From: Gammaproteobacteria bacterium
GTDB lineage: Bacteria > Pseudomonadota > Gammaproteobacteria > Eutrophobiales > Eutrophobiaceae
DNA: 50,780 nt
Reading direction: 5' to 3'
Assembly: GCA_011772965.1 (NCBI GenBank)
Contig: WVYN01000015.1
Coordinates: forward strand, 6,675 to 57,454
Part shown: piece after piece, positions 1-8,765 of the stretch
Layout: each line of letters starts with the position of its first letter
How positions within the stretch are numbered: the first letter of the stretch is position 1
Position numbers and translations under genes: made by a program
Notes under the pieces: generated by a model
Seen by the model: only the letters and a program-made list of their open reading frames with translations
Database searches by the model: none
What the model was told of the DNA's origin: nothing

Positions 1-411
<411 letters not shown>

Positions 412-591
412 AATCATTGAGCAGCTTGAGGCTGCAAATCTTGGCTCGATAGTCGCAAATTGACGTTAAAGTGTTTGCTTCCATCGATGTTCTAGTGGTG
501 ATACTCACCATCGACGCAAGCGCCCACACAAATTTCTTAATCAGGAATTTTTAAAGAGCGAGACTGGGTGTCCCCCAGCCGAGAACGCGAA
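412..591 (-). other. rRNA operon leader with boxA antitermination site
   Basis: This is the transcribed spacer between the rRNA promoter and 16S. On the minus strand it carries CGCTCTTTAAAAATT (about 546-560), close to the E. coli rrn boxA (TGCTCTTTAACA). It is followed at about 520-535 by a TTTGTGTGGGCGCTTG block like the one after boxA in enterobacterial rrn leaders. boxA recruits NusB/NusE for antitermination in rRNA operons. The leader also holds the sequence that should pair with the 16S 3' flank for RNase III processing, but that partner is outside the window. Confidence 0.75.
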
Positions 592-619
592 ATTATACAC
601 TTCGATTAAAGTGGGTCAA
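592..619 (-). promoter_or_regulatory. rRNA operon sigma-70 promoter
   Basis: On the minus strand TTGACC (-35, 614-619) and a perfect TATAAT (-10, 592-597) are separated by 16 bases, just upstream of the boxA leader. The stretch upstream (about 621-680) is very A/T-rich, as expected for an rRNA UP element. The bases after the -10 are TTCGCG, a fairly GC-rich discriminator of the kind linked to ppGpp control. Only this one promoter is evident; I see no separate P1/P2 pair before tyrS. Confidence 0.85.
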
Positions 620-748
620 CAACTATTCCCGTTATTTTGAAAATAAATAAATACTTGAAAAATCGGGATTTTTAATTGTGCTGAAACTGCCTGGATCGGC
701 GTACTGACGTGGGTGCTGACTGCCTGTCTGAAGTCTGATAGCGCCGAC
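620..748. other. AT-rich spacer between tyrS and the rRNA promoter
   Basis: No gene is seen here. The part next to the promoter (about 625-680) is A/T-rich and is best read as an UP element. It includes the mirror-like AAAAATCGGGATTTTT, which could form only a weak all-A/U stem, so I do not call it a terminator. The rest, down to the tyrS stop, shows nothing recognisable. Confidence 0.5.
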
Positions 749-1948
749 TCAGGACAGCGTAATCCGGGCAAATTTGCGCTTGCCCACCTGGACCACAAAG
801 CTGCCGGCCTTTCTGAATACGGTCTCCCGATCGGTGACTTTTTCACCATCCAGTTTGACCGCGCCCTGCTTGATCATGCGCATGGCCTCGGAGGTGCTGG
901 CCGTGAGCCCGGACTGTTTCAGTAGATGCCCTATGCTGAGGCCGTCCTTGCCCAGCCCCAGCTTGAATTCGGGCATGTCCTCGGGCAGGGCACCCTGTTG
1001 AAAGCGCTGGATGAATTCCTGGTGGGCCTTTTCGGCAGCCGCCTTGCTGTGATACCGCTCGATGATCTCCAGGGCCAGCTCGATTTTGATGTCACGGGGA
1101 TTGGCACCTTGCGCCACCTCCTGGCGGAACTGCTCTACCTCGGCGATGGGCCTCAGACTCAATAACTCAAAATAGCGCCACATCAGGTCATCGGATATGG
1201 ACATCAGCTTGCCGAAGATCTCGAAGGGCGGCTCAGTGATGCCTATGTAATTATTGAGTGACTTGGACATCTTCTGGACCCCGTCCAGACCCTCCAGGAG
1301 GGGCATGGTCAGGACAATCTGGGGTTTCTGGCCGAAGGATTCCTGCAGCTGGCGGCCGACCAGCAGGTTGAATTTCTGATCCGTGCCGCCCAGTTCCACA
1401 TCCGCTTCCAGCGCCACCGAGTCATAACCCTGGACCAGGGGATAGAGAAACTCATGGATGGCTATCGGCTGGTTTGCGCTGTAACGCTTGTTGAAATCAT
1501 CGCGTTCCAGCATGCGGGCCACGGTATGGCGGGCGGCCAGCTTGATCAGGTCGGCGGCATTCATCTGATTCATCCAGCGTGAATTAAATTCCACCCGGGT
1601 CTTTTCAGGATCCAGGATCTTGAAGATTTGTTCCTTGTAGGTCTCGGCGTTGGCCTTGACCTCCTCTACCGTGAGGGCCGGGCGGGTGGCGCTCTTGCCG
1701 GACGGGTCGCCGATCATGCCCGTGAAATCGCCGATGAGAAAAATGACTTCATGGCCGAGATCCTGGAACTGGCGCAATTTATTAATGAGCACCGTATGTC
1801 CCAGGTGCAGGTCCGGGGCCGTGGGGTCAAAACCGGCCTTGACCCGCAATGGCCGGCCGAGCTTGAGGCGCTCCTCCAATTCCGCTTCACGGAGGATTTC
1901 TTCCACGCCGCGGGAAAGGATCGATAATGTCTCTTTTTTGCTCGTCAT
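749..1948 (-). CDS. tyrS: Tyrosyl-tRNA synthetase
   Basis: Class I aminoacyl-tRNA synthetase that charges tRNA-Tyr with tyrosine in the cytoplasm. The 399-residue protein has the HIGH-type motif as HLGH (residues 48-51), the KMSKS loop intact (226-230), and a C-terminal S4-like RNA-binding domain (about 335-397). Length and the HLGH variant match the TyrZ-like form found in Pseudomonas rather than the longer E. coli type. The start is the ATG giving MTSKKETL; no strong ribosome-binding site precedes it. It is divergent from the M23 peptidase and lies upstream of the rRNA operon on the same strand. Identification is secure. Confidence 0.97.
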   Translation of the reverse strand: MTSKKETLSILSRGVEEILREAELEERLKLGRPLRVKAGFDPTAPDLHLGHTVLINKLRQFQDLGHEVIFLIGDFTGMIGDPSGKSATRPALTVEEVKANAETYKEQIFKILDPEKTRVEFNSRWMNQMNAADLIKLAARHTVARMLERDDFNKRYSANQPIAIHEFLYPLVQGYDSVALEADVELGGTDQKFNLLVGRQLQESFGQKPQIVLTMPLLEGLDGVQKMSKSLNNYIGITEPPFEIFGKLMSISDDLMWRYFELLSLRPIAEVEQFRQEVAQGANPRDIKIELALEIIERYHSKAAAEKAHQEFIQRFQQGALPEDMPEFKLGLGKDGLSIGHLLKQSGLTASTSEAMRMIKQGAVKLDGEKVTDRETVFRKAGSFVVQVGKRKFARITLS

Positions 1949-2086
1949 CGACTGCTATACTCGGCCCCCTGCCGTGCAAATAAGCGGCGTAGCTTAGCAC
2001 AGCTTTCCCCATATCGCCCCCGCTCAGGAATATTTGACGATTCCGGATACAGCGGCTATCGTTAAAGAAATTTTGGGTAAAAAACC

Positions 2087-3652
2087 GTGACTTACAAGGT
2101 CAATATAAAGAAAGACTATAAACCGGAAATCCGCCATGTCCGCTCCCAGGCACAGCGTCGCGGCAAACGTGGCCACTGGTTGCTGGCGTCGGTGCTGATC
2201 GCTTTGACCGGAGCAGTCCTGTTACGGATGGGCGGACATGATGTCGAGGCTGATGTTATCCAGCCCAGCGCCGAGGCCGAACCGGCCACTGCCGTTGAAG
2301 TTACAGTGAAACAAGACAGCGGCGAAGATAGCGGCTTCCAGTATCAGACGATTGCCTATATTAATGAGGACCCGGCTCCCGGGATTGACTCTTTAAGCAC
2401 CGAGACTGTGGAGATCAGTCAAACCCTGCCGCTGCCGGCCAAGCAAGAAGCCGCAGAAGACCTACCGCTGGAATTGCCAATCGTGGAAGATAAGCCGGCC
2501 GAGGATCGACACATTATTAAATCCGGTGACAGCCTTTCCCTGATTTTCGACAAATTGCATCTGGGCCCGCAACAGGTCTTCAAGATAATTTCCGTCGGTA
2601 AACCGGTGGCCATACTCAAACGACTGACGCCCGGCAATGAAATGCGCATCTCCCATAAGGATGGTGAGGTGATATCACTGGAATACGAAATTGACCTGCT
2701 TAATACGCTGAAGGTCAGTTTGAATGATGACAAATATGTTGCGGAAACCCTGAAGACAACACTGGATACCACGGTCAGTATGCGCAGTGGTGTAATTTCG
2801 GACTCGCTGTTTCTGAGCGCGCAGCGTGCCGGCCTGTCTGATAACCTCACCATGCAACTGGTGCATCTCTATGGCTGGGACATTGACTTTGTGCTCGACA
2901 TCCGCGATGGCGATCAGTTTTATGTGATCTACGAGGAAAAATTCAAGGACGGCGTCAAGGTAAAGGAAGGGCCGATTCTTGCCGCAGAGTTCGTTAATCG
3001 CAATACACCATTCCGTGCTTTCCGCTATACGCATACCAATGGCCGCACTGATTATTACAATGAGAAAGGTTACAGCATGCGCAAGGCCTTTCTGCGCACC
3101 CCCGTTAATTTCTCACGAATCAGCTCCGGCTTTTCCCTGAAACGCAGGCATCCGATCCTCAATACCTTTCGCTCACATAAAGGCGTTGATTATGCAGCAC
3201 CGACCGGCACGCCGATCAAGACCACCGGCGATGGAGTAATCACATACTCTGGTTACAAGGGTGGTTATGGCCGGGCAGTCATCATCCGTCATGGCAGCCA
3301 GTATGAAACTCTTTACGGCCACATGTCCCGGGTAGCCCGTGGCATGCATCCGGGGAAGCGGGTCAAGCAGGGTCAGATCATTGGTTATGTCGGCAGCTCC
3401 GGTCTTGCCACCGGACCTCACCTGCATTACGAGTTCAGATTGAATGGCGTCCATCGTAATCCCCTGACGGTGAAATTGCCCAAGGCGATGAGTATTCCAG
3501 AAACAGAAATGCCAATTTTCATGGCTTCGACACAACCCCTGTATGCCCAACTGGATGTGTTGACCGGGCGTTCCTCCGAGACCAGTCCTGATGCTCCTCC
3601 TGTTATTGCCCTGATTGAAAAATCAGAAGAAGACCAGCCTGAGGTTGAATAA
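2087..3652 (+). CDS. mepM: M23 murein DD-endopeptidase, MepM/YebA type
   Basis: Membrane-anchored zinc endopeptidase expected to cut peptidoglycan cross-links in the periplasm. A short basic cytoplasmic stretch leads into one membrane segment (about 31-48). Next comes an OapA/LysM-like domain (about 140-210) with the RHIIKSGDSLSLIF start typical of YebA proteins, then a C-terminal M23 domain. The zinc and catalytic residues are present: H364 and D368 in HKGVD, H412 in YGHMS, H445 and H447 in HLHYE. The start is GTG; the Shine-Dalgarno signal is poor. anmK follows 22 bases later, pairing wall cleavage with anhydromuramic acid recycling, as in Pseudomonas. Confidence 0.93.
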   Translation: MTYKVNIKKDYKPEIRHVRSQAQRRGKRGHWLLASVLIALTGAVLLRMGGHDVEADVIQPSAEAEPATAVEVTVKQDSGEDSGFQYQTIAYINEDPAPGIDSLSTETVEISQTLPLPAKQEAAEDLPLELPIVEDKPAEDRHIIKSGDSLSLIFDKLHLGPQQVFKIISVGKPVAILKRLTPGNEMRISHKDGEVISLEYEIDLLNTLKVSLNDDKYVAETLKTTLDTTVSMRSGVISDSLFLSAQRAGLSDNLTMQLVHLYGWDIDFVLDIRDGDQFYVIYEEKFKDGVKVKEGPILAAEFVNRNTPFRAFRYTHTNGRTDYYNEKGYSMRKAFLRTPVNFSRISSGFSLKRRHPILNTFRSHKGVDYAAPTGTPIKTTGDGVITYSGYKGGYGRAVIIRHGSQYETLYGHMSRVARGMHPGKRVKQGQIIGYVGSSGLATGPHLHYEFRLNGVHRNPLTVKLPKAMSIPETEMPIFMASTQPLYAQLDVLTGRSSETSPDAPPVIALIEKSEEDQPEVE

Positions 3653-3674
3653 CCTCTTTAACACACTTTAAACA

Positions 3675-4781
3675 GTGCTCTACATAGGCCTGATATCAGG
3701 AACCAGTATGGATGGCATCGATGCCGCGCTGGTCGATTTCAGCGATGATGGCCAGAAGCTTGTGGATTACCAGCAGCAGTCCCTGACCAGTGAACTACGC
3801 AAGGAGCTGAAGGCAATCAACAAGAACAGCCCGATTGGCCAAATCAGCAAACTGGACGTGCAACTCGGAGAGCTGTTTGCAGATGCGAGTCTTGATCTCA
3901 TCAAACAAAACGGCATCGCAGCCGGGAAAGTGTCCGCGATTGGTAGTCACGGCCAGACCGTGCTGCACAAGCCCGAGAAACCTTTCCCTGGTACGTTGCA
4001 AATCGGTGATGGCAACATCATTGCCTGCCGGACAGGCATTACCACAGTCACAGACTTCAGACGTATGGACCTCGCCGCAGGCGGCCAGGGTGCCCCGCTG
4101 GCACCGGTGTTCCATAACTTCGCTTTCAGGCACATGAGCAAGCACCGGATTGTGTTAAACCTTGGCGGCATGGCCAATGTCACCTTACTGCCGTCGCATG
4201 AGAGTAACGACGACATCATTGGCTTCGATACGGGCCCGGCCAACGTACTGCTGGATGACTGGATATATACCCACAAGGGAGAAACTTACGACAAGGACGG
4301 TAACTGGGCAGGTAGCGGTGAGATCAACGAGACATTATTGAATCTCCTGCTGGACGATAATTTTCTAAAACAGGCGACGCCCAAGAGTACTGGCCGGGAT
4401 TACTTTAATCCGGAGTGGCTGCAGCGGAAACTCTCACAACTTGAAACACAGCCCCCGGCGGTCGATGTGCAAGCCACACTGCTTGAGCTTACTGCCGTTT
4501 CGATTGCAGAAGCTGTCAAACACAGCAAGCTTGCCGTCGATGAACTCATAGTTTGTGGCGGCGGTGCTCATAACTGTTACCTTTTACAACGGCTTGGCGC
4601 CAACTTGCCAGGCCTGGAAATCAGGAGTACAGAACCCTTTGGTATCAGTCCTGATGCGGTAGAAGCAGTTACCTTTGCCTGGCTGGCCATGCGACGTATT
4701 CAACATCTTCCGGGCAACCTGCCCTCGGTTACCGGCGCAGACTCTGAAAGGATACTGGGTGCAGTCTACGAGGCTGGCTGA
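3675..4781 (+). CDS. anmK: Anhydro-N-acetylmuramic acid kinase
   Basis: Phosphorylates 1,6-anhydro-MurNAc to MurNAc-6-phosphate while opening the anhydro ring, a step in peptidoglycan recycling in the cytoplasm. The 368-residue length is normal. The family signatures are visible: N-terminal LISGTSMDGIDAAL, SHGQTV (about 93-98), the TDFRRMDLAAGGQGAPLAP block, LNLGGMANVT and GFDTGPANVLLD. It starts with GTG. It lies just behind the M23 peptidase gene, with which it is probably co-transcribed, and ends 2 bases from the convergent membrane-protein gene, leaving no room for a separate terminator. Confidence 0.96.
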   Translation: MLYIGLISGTSMDGIDAALVDFSDDGQKLVDYQQQSLTSELRKELKAINKNSPIGQISKLDVQLGELFADASLDLIKQNGIAAGKVSAIGSHGQTVLHKPEKPFPGTLQIGDGNIIACRTGITTVTDFRRMDLAAGGQGAPLAPVFHNFAFRHMSKHRIVLNLGGMANVTLLPSHESNDDIIGFDTGPANVLLDDWIYTHKGETYDKDGNWAGSGEINETLLNLLLDDNFLKQATPKSTGRDYFNPEWLQRKLSQLETQPPAVDVQATLLELTAVSIAEAVKHSKLAVDELIVCGGGAHNCYLLQRLGANLPGLEIRSTEPFGISPDAVEAVTFAWLAMRRIQHLPGNLPSVTGADSERILGAVYEAG

Positions 4782-4783
4782 AA

Positions 4784-5464
4784 TTATTTGTGTTTACCCA
4801 TTATATTTTTCTTGGCAGTCTCATACTGCCTGACCGTCAGGATGCCTTTTTCACGCAGTATTCTGTGTTCATTGAGCTCTGCAGAGAGTGCTCCCTGAGA
4901 TGAGTACTTCTTGTCCTTCCTGAGCTTAGAGATGTTTTTTTTCATGGCAGAGATAAACCGCCTGAGCTGCTTTCTATCAGGAAGCTTGCTATAAAACTCA
5001 ACCACTGGAACACAACCATGCGCCGATTTAAAAACCAGGGAAGTCCTGACTGATTTTACAAGCATGTAGAAACAATATAACGAAAGACCTGCGCAAAAAA
5101 TGGCCAGACCATAGATATACAGCGGATCAGCTAATTCGATACCATAGATCTTGGTGATTATCAAAACACAGGAAACAAGAGCAAAAAAGAATGTGGCCAG
5201 TAATAATCCGCGCCTGATATTGAATGACCGTGTCGGGCGACGGGCCAGCATAGCGAGATGTAGCAGATAAGAATGCTGCTTGTTCGCGGATTTCTCACCA
5301 ACACCAAGTATCTGGTTATCATAAATCCTGAAAAACCTTTTGGTATTGGTTTTCTTGTTATATTGGGAGAGTTCGCTGGTTATTTTTCTTAATTGTGATT
5401 CTACTGGACGAAGATCGACTTCACCTGACTCCAGCATGATTTCCTCATCTACGGTACTTTCCAT
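4784..5464 (-). CDS. Two-helix membrane protein with C-terminal SHOCT-like tail
   Basis: I do not recognise this 226-residue protein as a named family. It has a charged N-terminal part with a short basic patch (RRPTRSFNIRRG, about 75-86), then two hydrophobic segments (about 87-106 and 113-137), then a basic region. The C-terminal helical pair (about 192-226, with ILREKGILTVRQYETAKKNI) looks like a SHOCT domain, which in other proteins is thought to mediate oligomerisation or nucleic-acid binding. It sits between anmK and erpA, where I recall nothing of this kind in Pseudomonas, so it may be a lineage-specific insertion. Function unknown. Confidence 0.75.
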   Translation of the reverse strand: MESTVDEEIMLESGEVDLRPVESQLRKITSELSQYNKKTNTKRFFRIYDNQILGVGEKSANKQHSYLLHLAMLARRPTRSFNIRRGLLLATFFFALVSCVLIITKIYGIELADPLYIYGLAIFCAGLSLYCFYMLVKSVRTSLVFKSAHGCVPVVEFYSKLPDRKQLRRFISAMKKNISKLRKDKKYSSQGALSAELNEHRILREKGILTVRQYETAKKNIMGKHK

Positions 5465-5614
5465 GTCTGATACTCCGGGTTGGTTAGACGAAACACCGAA
5501 TTATTATAGTAGATGAGTGGGGCAGATTGCTCCCCACATACGGGCGTGTTTCACACTCGCAAAAATCTTGTCCGGGAAGAATCCTGTTATAAGAGTATTA
5601 GATGATCTGAGCAA

Positions 5615-5959
5615 TCAAACAGAGAATGAAGAACCACAACCGCAGCTAGTGCTTGCGTTGGGATTGCGGATTACAAACTGGGCGCCCTCAAGACCCTCAC
5701 TGTAATCTATTTCTGCTCCCATGAGATACTGGATGCTCATGGGGTCGATGAGTAATTTTACGCCCTCATTTTCAACAACAGCGTCACCTTCGGTGACATT
5801 TTCATCAAAGGTAAATCCGTATTGAAAACCGGAACAACCTCCGCCAGTAATAAATACGCGTAACATAAGCGCATCATTACCTTCATCAGCAATTAACTCC
5901 CTGACCTTTTTTGCAGCCGAGTTTGTGAATATCAACGGGCTTTCGACAGTTTCAACCAT
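5615..5959 (-). CDS. erpA: Iron-sulfur cluster insertion protein ErpA
   Basis: A-type carrier that passes Fe-S clusters to apo-enzymes, in E. coli including IspG/IspH of isoprenoid synthesis. The 114-residue protein has the three conserved cysteines C42 (in GGGCSGFQY), C106 and C108 (in SCGCGSSF). The TAxxKVxEL-type N-terminus is replaced by [11 protein letters not shown]. IscA and SufA have the same Cys pattern, but the neighbours (bactofilin, DUF6776, argC, anmK) match the erpA locus of Pseudomonas. The bactofilin gene lies 27 bases upstream on the same strand. Confidence 0.94.
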   Translation of the reverse strand: MVETVESPLIFTNSAAKKVRELIADEGNDALMLRVFITGGGCSGFQYGFTFDENVTEGDAVVENEGVKLLIDPMSIQYLMGAEIDYSEGLEGAQFVIRNPNASTSCGCGSSFSV

Positions 5960-5986
5960 AAAAATCTATTTACTCCTAACTAAACA

Positions 5987-6415
5987 TTATTCCGGTGCTT
6001 CCAGGGCTTGGCCATGGTTCGCGGGTAATGGCATTTCCCGCTCTAGTTCAGCGTGGACCAACTTCCCGTTAACCTCGGCGCCAATCGTCATCTCAATCAA
6101 ATTATAATACACATTACCTGTGACCCGGGCCTTTGAGGCAAGTTCAACATGCTCACTCCCGTGAACATCGCCAATGACCTCGCCGTTGATCACCACATAG
6201 GGAACGTTGACCTCGCCTTCAACCGTGCCCTGTTCGCTCAGTGACATCACCGAATGGCCATCATTCTCTGCAGTCACATTGCCCTTTACTTTTCCGTCAA
6301 CATGAAGGCCGCCGGCGAAACAGACATTGCCCGTGACTTCCGTGTTCTGACCAATGAGTGTATCAATTCTGGCGGTCTTCCGCCTTTTGTTTCTGCTCCA
6401 CATTTCTCTCTCCAA
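5987..6415 (-). CDS. Bactofilin (polymer-forming cytoskeletal protein)
   Basis: A small beta-helical filament protein of the bactofilin family (formerly DUF583). After a short basic N-terminus come repeating turns rich in G and V (TLIGQNTEVTGNVCFAGGLHVDGKVKGNV and later GEVIGDVHG). The total of about 142 residues is usual. Bactofilins polymerise without nucleotide and act in cell shape, stalk formation or wall-enzyme placement. The call is at family level only. A start five codons in (MWSRNKRR) is also possible. It sits 6 bases downstream of the DUF6776 gene and is probably in one transcript with it and erpA. Confidence 0.9.
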   Translation of the reverse strand: MEREMWSRNKRRKTARIDTLIGQNTEVTGNVCFAGGLHVDGKVKGNVTAENDGHSVMSLSEQGTVEGEVNVPYVVINGEVIGDVHGSEHVELASKARVTGNVYYNLIEMTIGAEVNGKLVHAELEREMPLPANHGQALEAPE

Positions 6416-6421
6416 GCTTTA

Positions 6422-7135
6422 CTAGCTGACCATCTCTGACCAGATGAATACCCTTTTAATTTTAGACAGCCTCTTCTCACGGGGCTGGAGATTAACAATG
6501 ACCCTGCGGGGTTCAAATCCTTCCGGTATCGAGATATTGCCCTCGAAACGCTTGAAATTCCTGAACTTGAATGACAGGTCCAATGCAGTATCCATGGCCA
6601 GTTCCCTGATATTGAGAACCGTCAGCTTTCCATTCTTAACACCCTCCAGGGCAATATCAACACTACCCTCAATAACCTGTTCCCGTTTTGTGACATGTGT
6701 CAGGATTAATCTGAAGCGGTAATTTCCCTCTGCGGGCAAGGCGTCGACCTGCATGCCCTGGATATTCAGACCGGCCTCGGAACTGGTAGAAGACATCACT
6801 CCCTGGTAAAACTCAAGTTCACCTTTCAGTCGGTAAATTTCATCCTGTAAACTTCCCAGGGAATCATGCAGTTCGGCGGCCATCTGACTGTCGATCTGGG
6901 TGGTCCGCTCCAGCATGATAATGCGGTCTTTCAACTCCTGATTTTCACGCAAGAGGGCCTTGTTTTCTTCCATGAATTTCATGGTCTCATTGCCCATGCT
7001 GGCGTGTGACTTGATCCTGGCCCAGTGATTTTCATCGAGATAAAACCAGGTTGCCATGGAAATCAGCAGGCTGAGCGCAATGACAACAATTGCAATTTGA
7101 TATGGCTTGTATTGCTTGATAATTACGTGTGACAT
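6422..7135 (-). CDS. DUF6776 family coiled-coil membrane protein
   Basis: A 237-residue protein with one N-terminal membrane helix (about 14-33) after a short cytoplasmic stretch. A heptad-rich coiled coil follows (about 50-115, NKALLRENQELKDRI onward), then a beta-rich domain predicted outside the membrane (about 130-230). It matches what I remember of DUF6776 proteins encoded beside bactofilin and erpA in gammaproteobacteria. Its function is not known. The location suggests it could anchor or position the bactofilin polymer at the membrane; this is inference from context. Confidence 0.82.
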   Translation of the reverse strand: MSHVIIKQYKPYQIAIVVIALSLLISMATWFYLDENHWARIKSHASMGNETMKFMEENKALLRENQELKDRIIMLERTTQIDSQMAAELHDSLGSLQDEIYRLKGELEFYQGVMSSTSSEAGLNIQGMQVDALPAEGNYRFRLILTHVTKREQVIEGSVDIALEGVKNGKLTVLNIRELAMDTALDLSFKFRNFKRFEGNISIPEGFEPRRVIVNLQPREKRLSKIKRVFIWSEMVS

Positions 7136-7196
7136 GGATTCCCCTGTCTGACGCCTGCGCTGCGTGCAAAGTATAACCTATTCACGAAGGAAGTTA

Positions 7197-8222
7197 TCAC
7201 GGAAGCAAGGCGGATAAATCCAGGCCGCTGGTCTCATCATATCCGCACATCAGGTTCATATTCTGGATTGCCTGCCCGGCAGCTCCTTTAACAAGGTTAT
7301 CAATTACCGAGAGGACAACCAGCATGTCCCTTTGCGGTTGATGCAGGGACATACGGCAGACATTCGAACCCCGGACAGAACGTGTTTCCGGATGTGATCC
7401 AGGCGGCATGATATCGATGAAGGGCTCAGTCTCAAACCGCATTTCATAAACGGACTGCACGTCCACATCCTTTTCCAATATGACATAGGCGGTTGAATGA
7501 ATTCCGCGGACCATGGGGACCAGATGGGGTACAAATGTCAGCGATACAGATGATTGTCCAGCGGCCTCCAGAGACTGGCAGATTTCCGGGTAATGTCTGT
7601 GACCACTGGCACCGTAGGCCTTGAATGACTCTCCCGTTTCACTGAACAAGGTATTAATCGCTGCCTTACGACCGGCACCACTGACGCCGGACTTGGCATC
7701 GACGATGATCCGGTTGGAACCCGAAATACCCTGCTCTACAACAGGCAATAAAGAGAGTACGACTGCAGTTGGGTAACAACCCGGATTGGCCACAAGTTGC
7801 GCTTTCTTGATCGCTTCCCGGTTCAGTTCGGGCAAACCATAAACTGCCTGGGCCAGTAATTCCGGTGCGGCGTGGCTTTGGCCGTACCACTGACTCCAGA
7901 CCTGTGAATCCTTCAGCCGGAAATCCGCGGACAGGTCAATGACCTTGATTCCGGCATCGAGTAACTCACCAGCCTCCGCCATGGCAGTGCCATTCGGAGT
8001 TGCATAAAACACGACCTCACAGTCCCGTAATGCTGCAGATTTTGGATCACTGAATTCCAGATCTAGCAGGCCTCGCAGGTTTGGAAACATCCCGGCCACC
8101 GGTTGGCCCTGCTCAGAGCGTGAAGTCACGACGTGAATCGAAATATCCGGGTGTTTCGCCAACAGGCGTAACAACTCTGATCCGGTATAACCCGTTGCGC
8201 CGACAATACCTATTTTTGACAT
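7197..8222 (-). CDS. argC: N-acetyl-gamma-glutamyl-phosphate reductase
   Basis: Third step of arginine synthesis: NADPH-dependent reduction of N-acetylglutamyl phosphate to the semialdehyde. The 341-residue protein has the N-terminal Rossmann motif [17 protein letters not shown] (5-21), the catalytic cysteine C149 in NPGCYPTA, and the downstream GVSGAGRKA loop. Upstream lies a long non-coding stretch with a degenerate repeat and a possible sRNA. No ArgR box was recognised in it by eye. The 61 bases to the DUF6776 gene could still allow read-through. Confidence 0.97.
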   Translation of the reverse strand: MSKIGIVGATGYTGSELLRLLAKHPDISIHVVTSRSEQGQPVAGMFPNLRGLLDLEFSDPKSAALRDCEVVFYATPNGTAMAEAGELLDAGIKVIDLSADFRLKDSQVWSQWYGQSHAAPELLAQAVYGLPELNREAIKKAQLVANPGCYPTAVVLSLLPVVEQGISGSNRIIVDAKSGVSGAGRKAAINTLFSETGESFKAYGASGHRHYPEICQSLEAAGQSSVSLTFVPHLVPMVRGIHSTAYVILEKDVDVQSVYEMRFETEPFIDIMPPGSHPETRSVRGSNVCRMSLHQPQRDMLVVLSVIDNLVKGAAGQAIQNMNLMCGYDETSGLDLSALLP

Positions 8223-8281
8223 AGCTCGTTACCCGTGAACCGGCATGTTTGATACTGGTTATTCAATTGCGAACTCGCTTC

Positions 8282-8445
8282 GTGTGCTTTGGGAGAATCC
8301 ATTTGTCCGCGATATGTATTGCATTGCTTCAGACATCCACCAGTAAGTGTATCCATGCACGAGTGGTATACATTACGTCCTTGTAGATTACACATCGCTT
8401 CGGAGCGTCCTGCACTCGCGATGTACAGTACATCCATGTACATAA
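8282..8445. repeat. Degenerate repeat region with inverted words upstream of argC
   Basis: Read on the minus strand, this stretch holds several imperfect copies of an A(T/A/G)GGA(T/C)G-type word (ACATGGATGT, GCAGGACGC, ACAAGGACGT, GCATGGATAC, GGTGGATGTC, AAATGGATTC) spaced about 16-30 bases apart. It also holds small inverted repeats such as TACATGGATGTA (about 8428-8439) and ACATCGC...GCGATGT. It resembles palindromic intergenic repeats seen in other gammaproteobacterial genomes, but I cannot name the family. A 77-codon frame across it that runs into argC looks like repeat translated by chance. Confidence 0.45.
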
Positions 8446-8469
8446 TAAAAAAGCGGCTTACGCCGCTTT
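8444..8469 (-). terminator. Rho-independent terminator
   Basis: On the minus strand AAAGCGGC-GTAA-GCCGCTTT forms an 8-bp stem with a 4-base loop, followed by TTTTATTATG, so the stem runs into a U-rich tail. The plus-strand side has no comparable T run, so the signal is directional. There is no minus-strand coding gene upstream of it for more than 2 kb, which is why it is taken as the end of a small RNA or a leader. Confidence 0.8.
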
Positions 8470-8532
8470 GAATGCATTGAGATCTTATTGTTGTTATATG
8501 TTTGAAATAGCGGTTAAGAACCGGATATTTCG
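8444..8532 (-). ncRNA. Candidate small RNA upstream of argC
   Basis: This is inferred from a promoter and a terminator on the minus strand with no coding frame between them. A perfect TTGACA (8562-8567), 17 bases and TAACCT (8539-8544) would start a transcript near 8532. It would end at a strong hairpin with a U-rich tail (8444-8469), giving about 89 nt. The middle part is A-rich and looks unstructured (around ACATATAACAACAATAAG), a common layout for Hfq-type sRNAs. The -10 is weak. It could instead be an attenuated leader for argC. I do not recognise a known sRNA. Confidence 0.4.
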
Positions 8533-8538
8533 GGAAAA

Positions 8539-8567
8539 AGGTTACTTTCAGGGAAAATCGTTGTCAA
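8539..8567 (-). promoter_or_regulatory. Possible sigma-70 promoter for the candidate sRNA
   Basis: TTGACA (-35, all six bases match) and TAACCT (-10, three of six match) are 17 bases apart on the minus strand, facing the terminator at 8444-8469. Between this site and the DUF4126 gene (about 8570-8765) I see nothing else that can be named; the region should also hold the promoter of that plus-strand operon. Confidence 0.4.
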
Positions 8568-8765
8568 GGAAATATTCCCGAAGCATTATTGCACTGCATT
8601 TTATCCGCGGCCTGGCTGTGAGTTGATTTTCCGCCAGTTATAAGCCCTTGTAATATTGGAACTTTCAATCACGGCCAAAACTCAATATAGTTGTTCTGAA
8701 TCAAGATGGTCCAATTGACCGGCTCGCCGGGGCTGGCTGTCAGAATAGCGCGAGGTATCAAGCTC

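Noticed and set aside
656-680. AAAAATCGGGATTTTT as a terminator for tyrS
   Set aside because: Once a loop of normal size is allowed the stem is only A/U pairs; it fits better as part of the AT-rich UP region of the rRNA promoter.
6505-6525. GGTTCAAATCC, like a tRNA T-arm
   Set aside because: It lies inside the DUF6776 gene and codes for its conserved end. No acceptor or anticodon stems are found around it.
8210-8443. A 77-codon minus-strand open frame overlapping the argC start
   Set aside because: It runs across the degenerate repeat and into argC in another frame; its composition looks like translated repeat, with no family resemblance.
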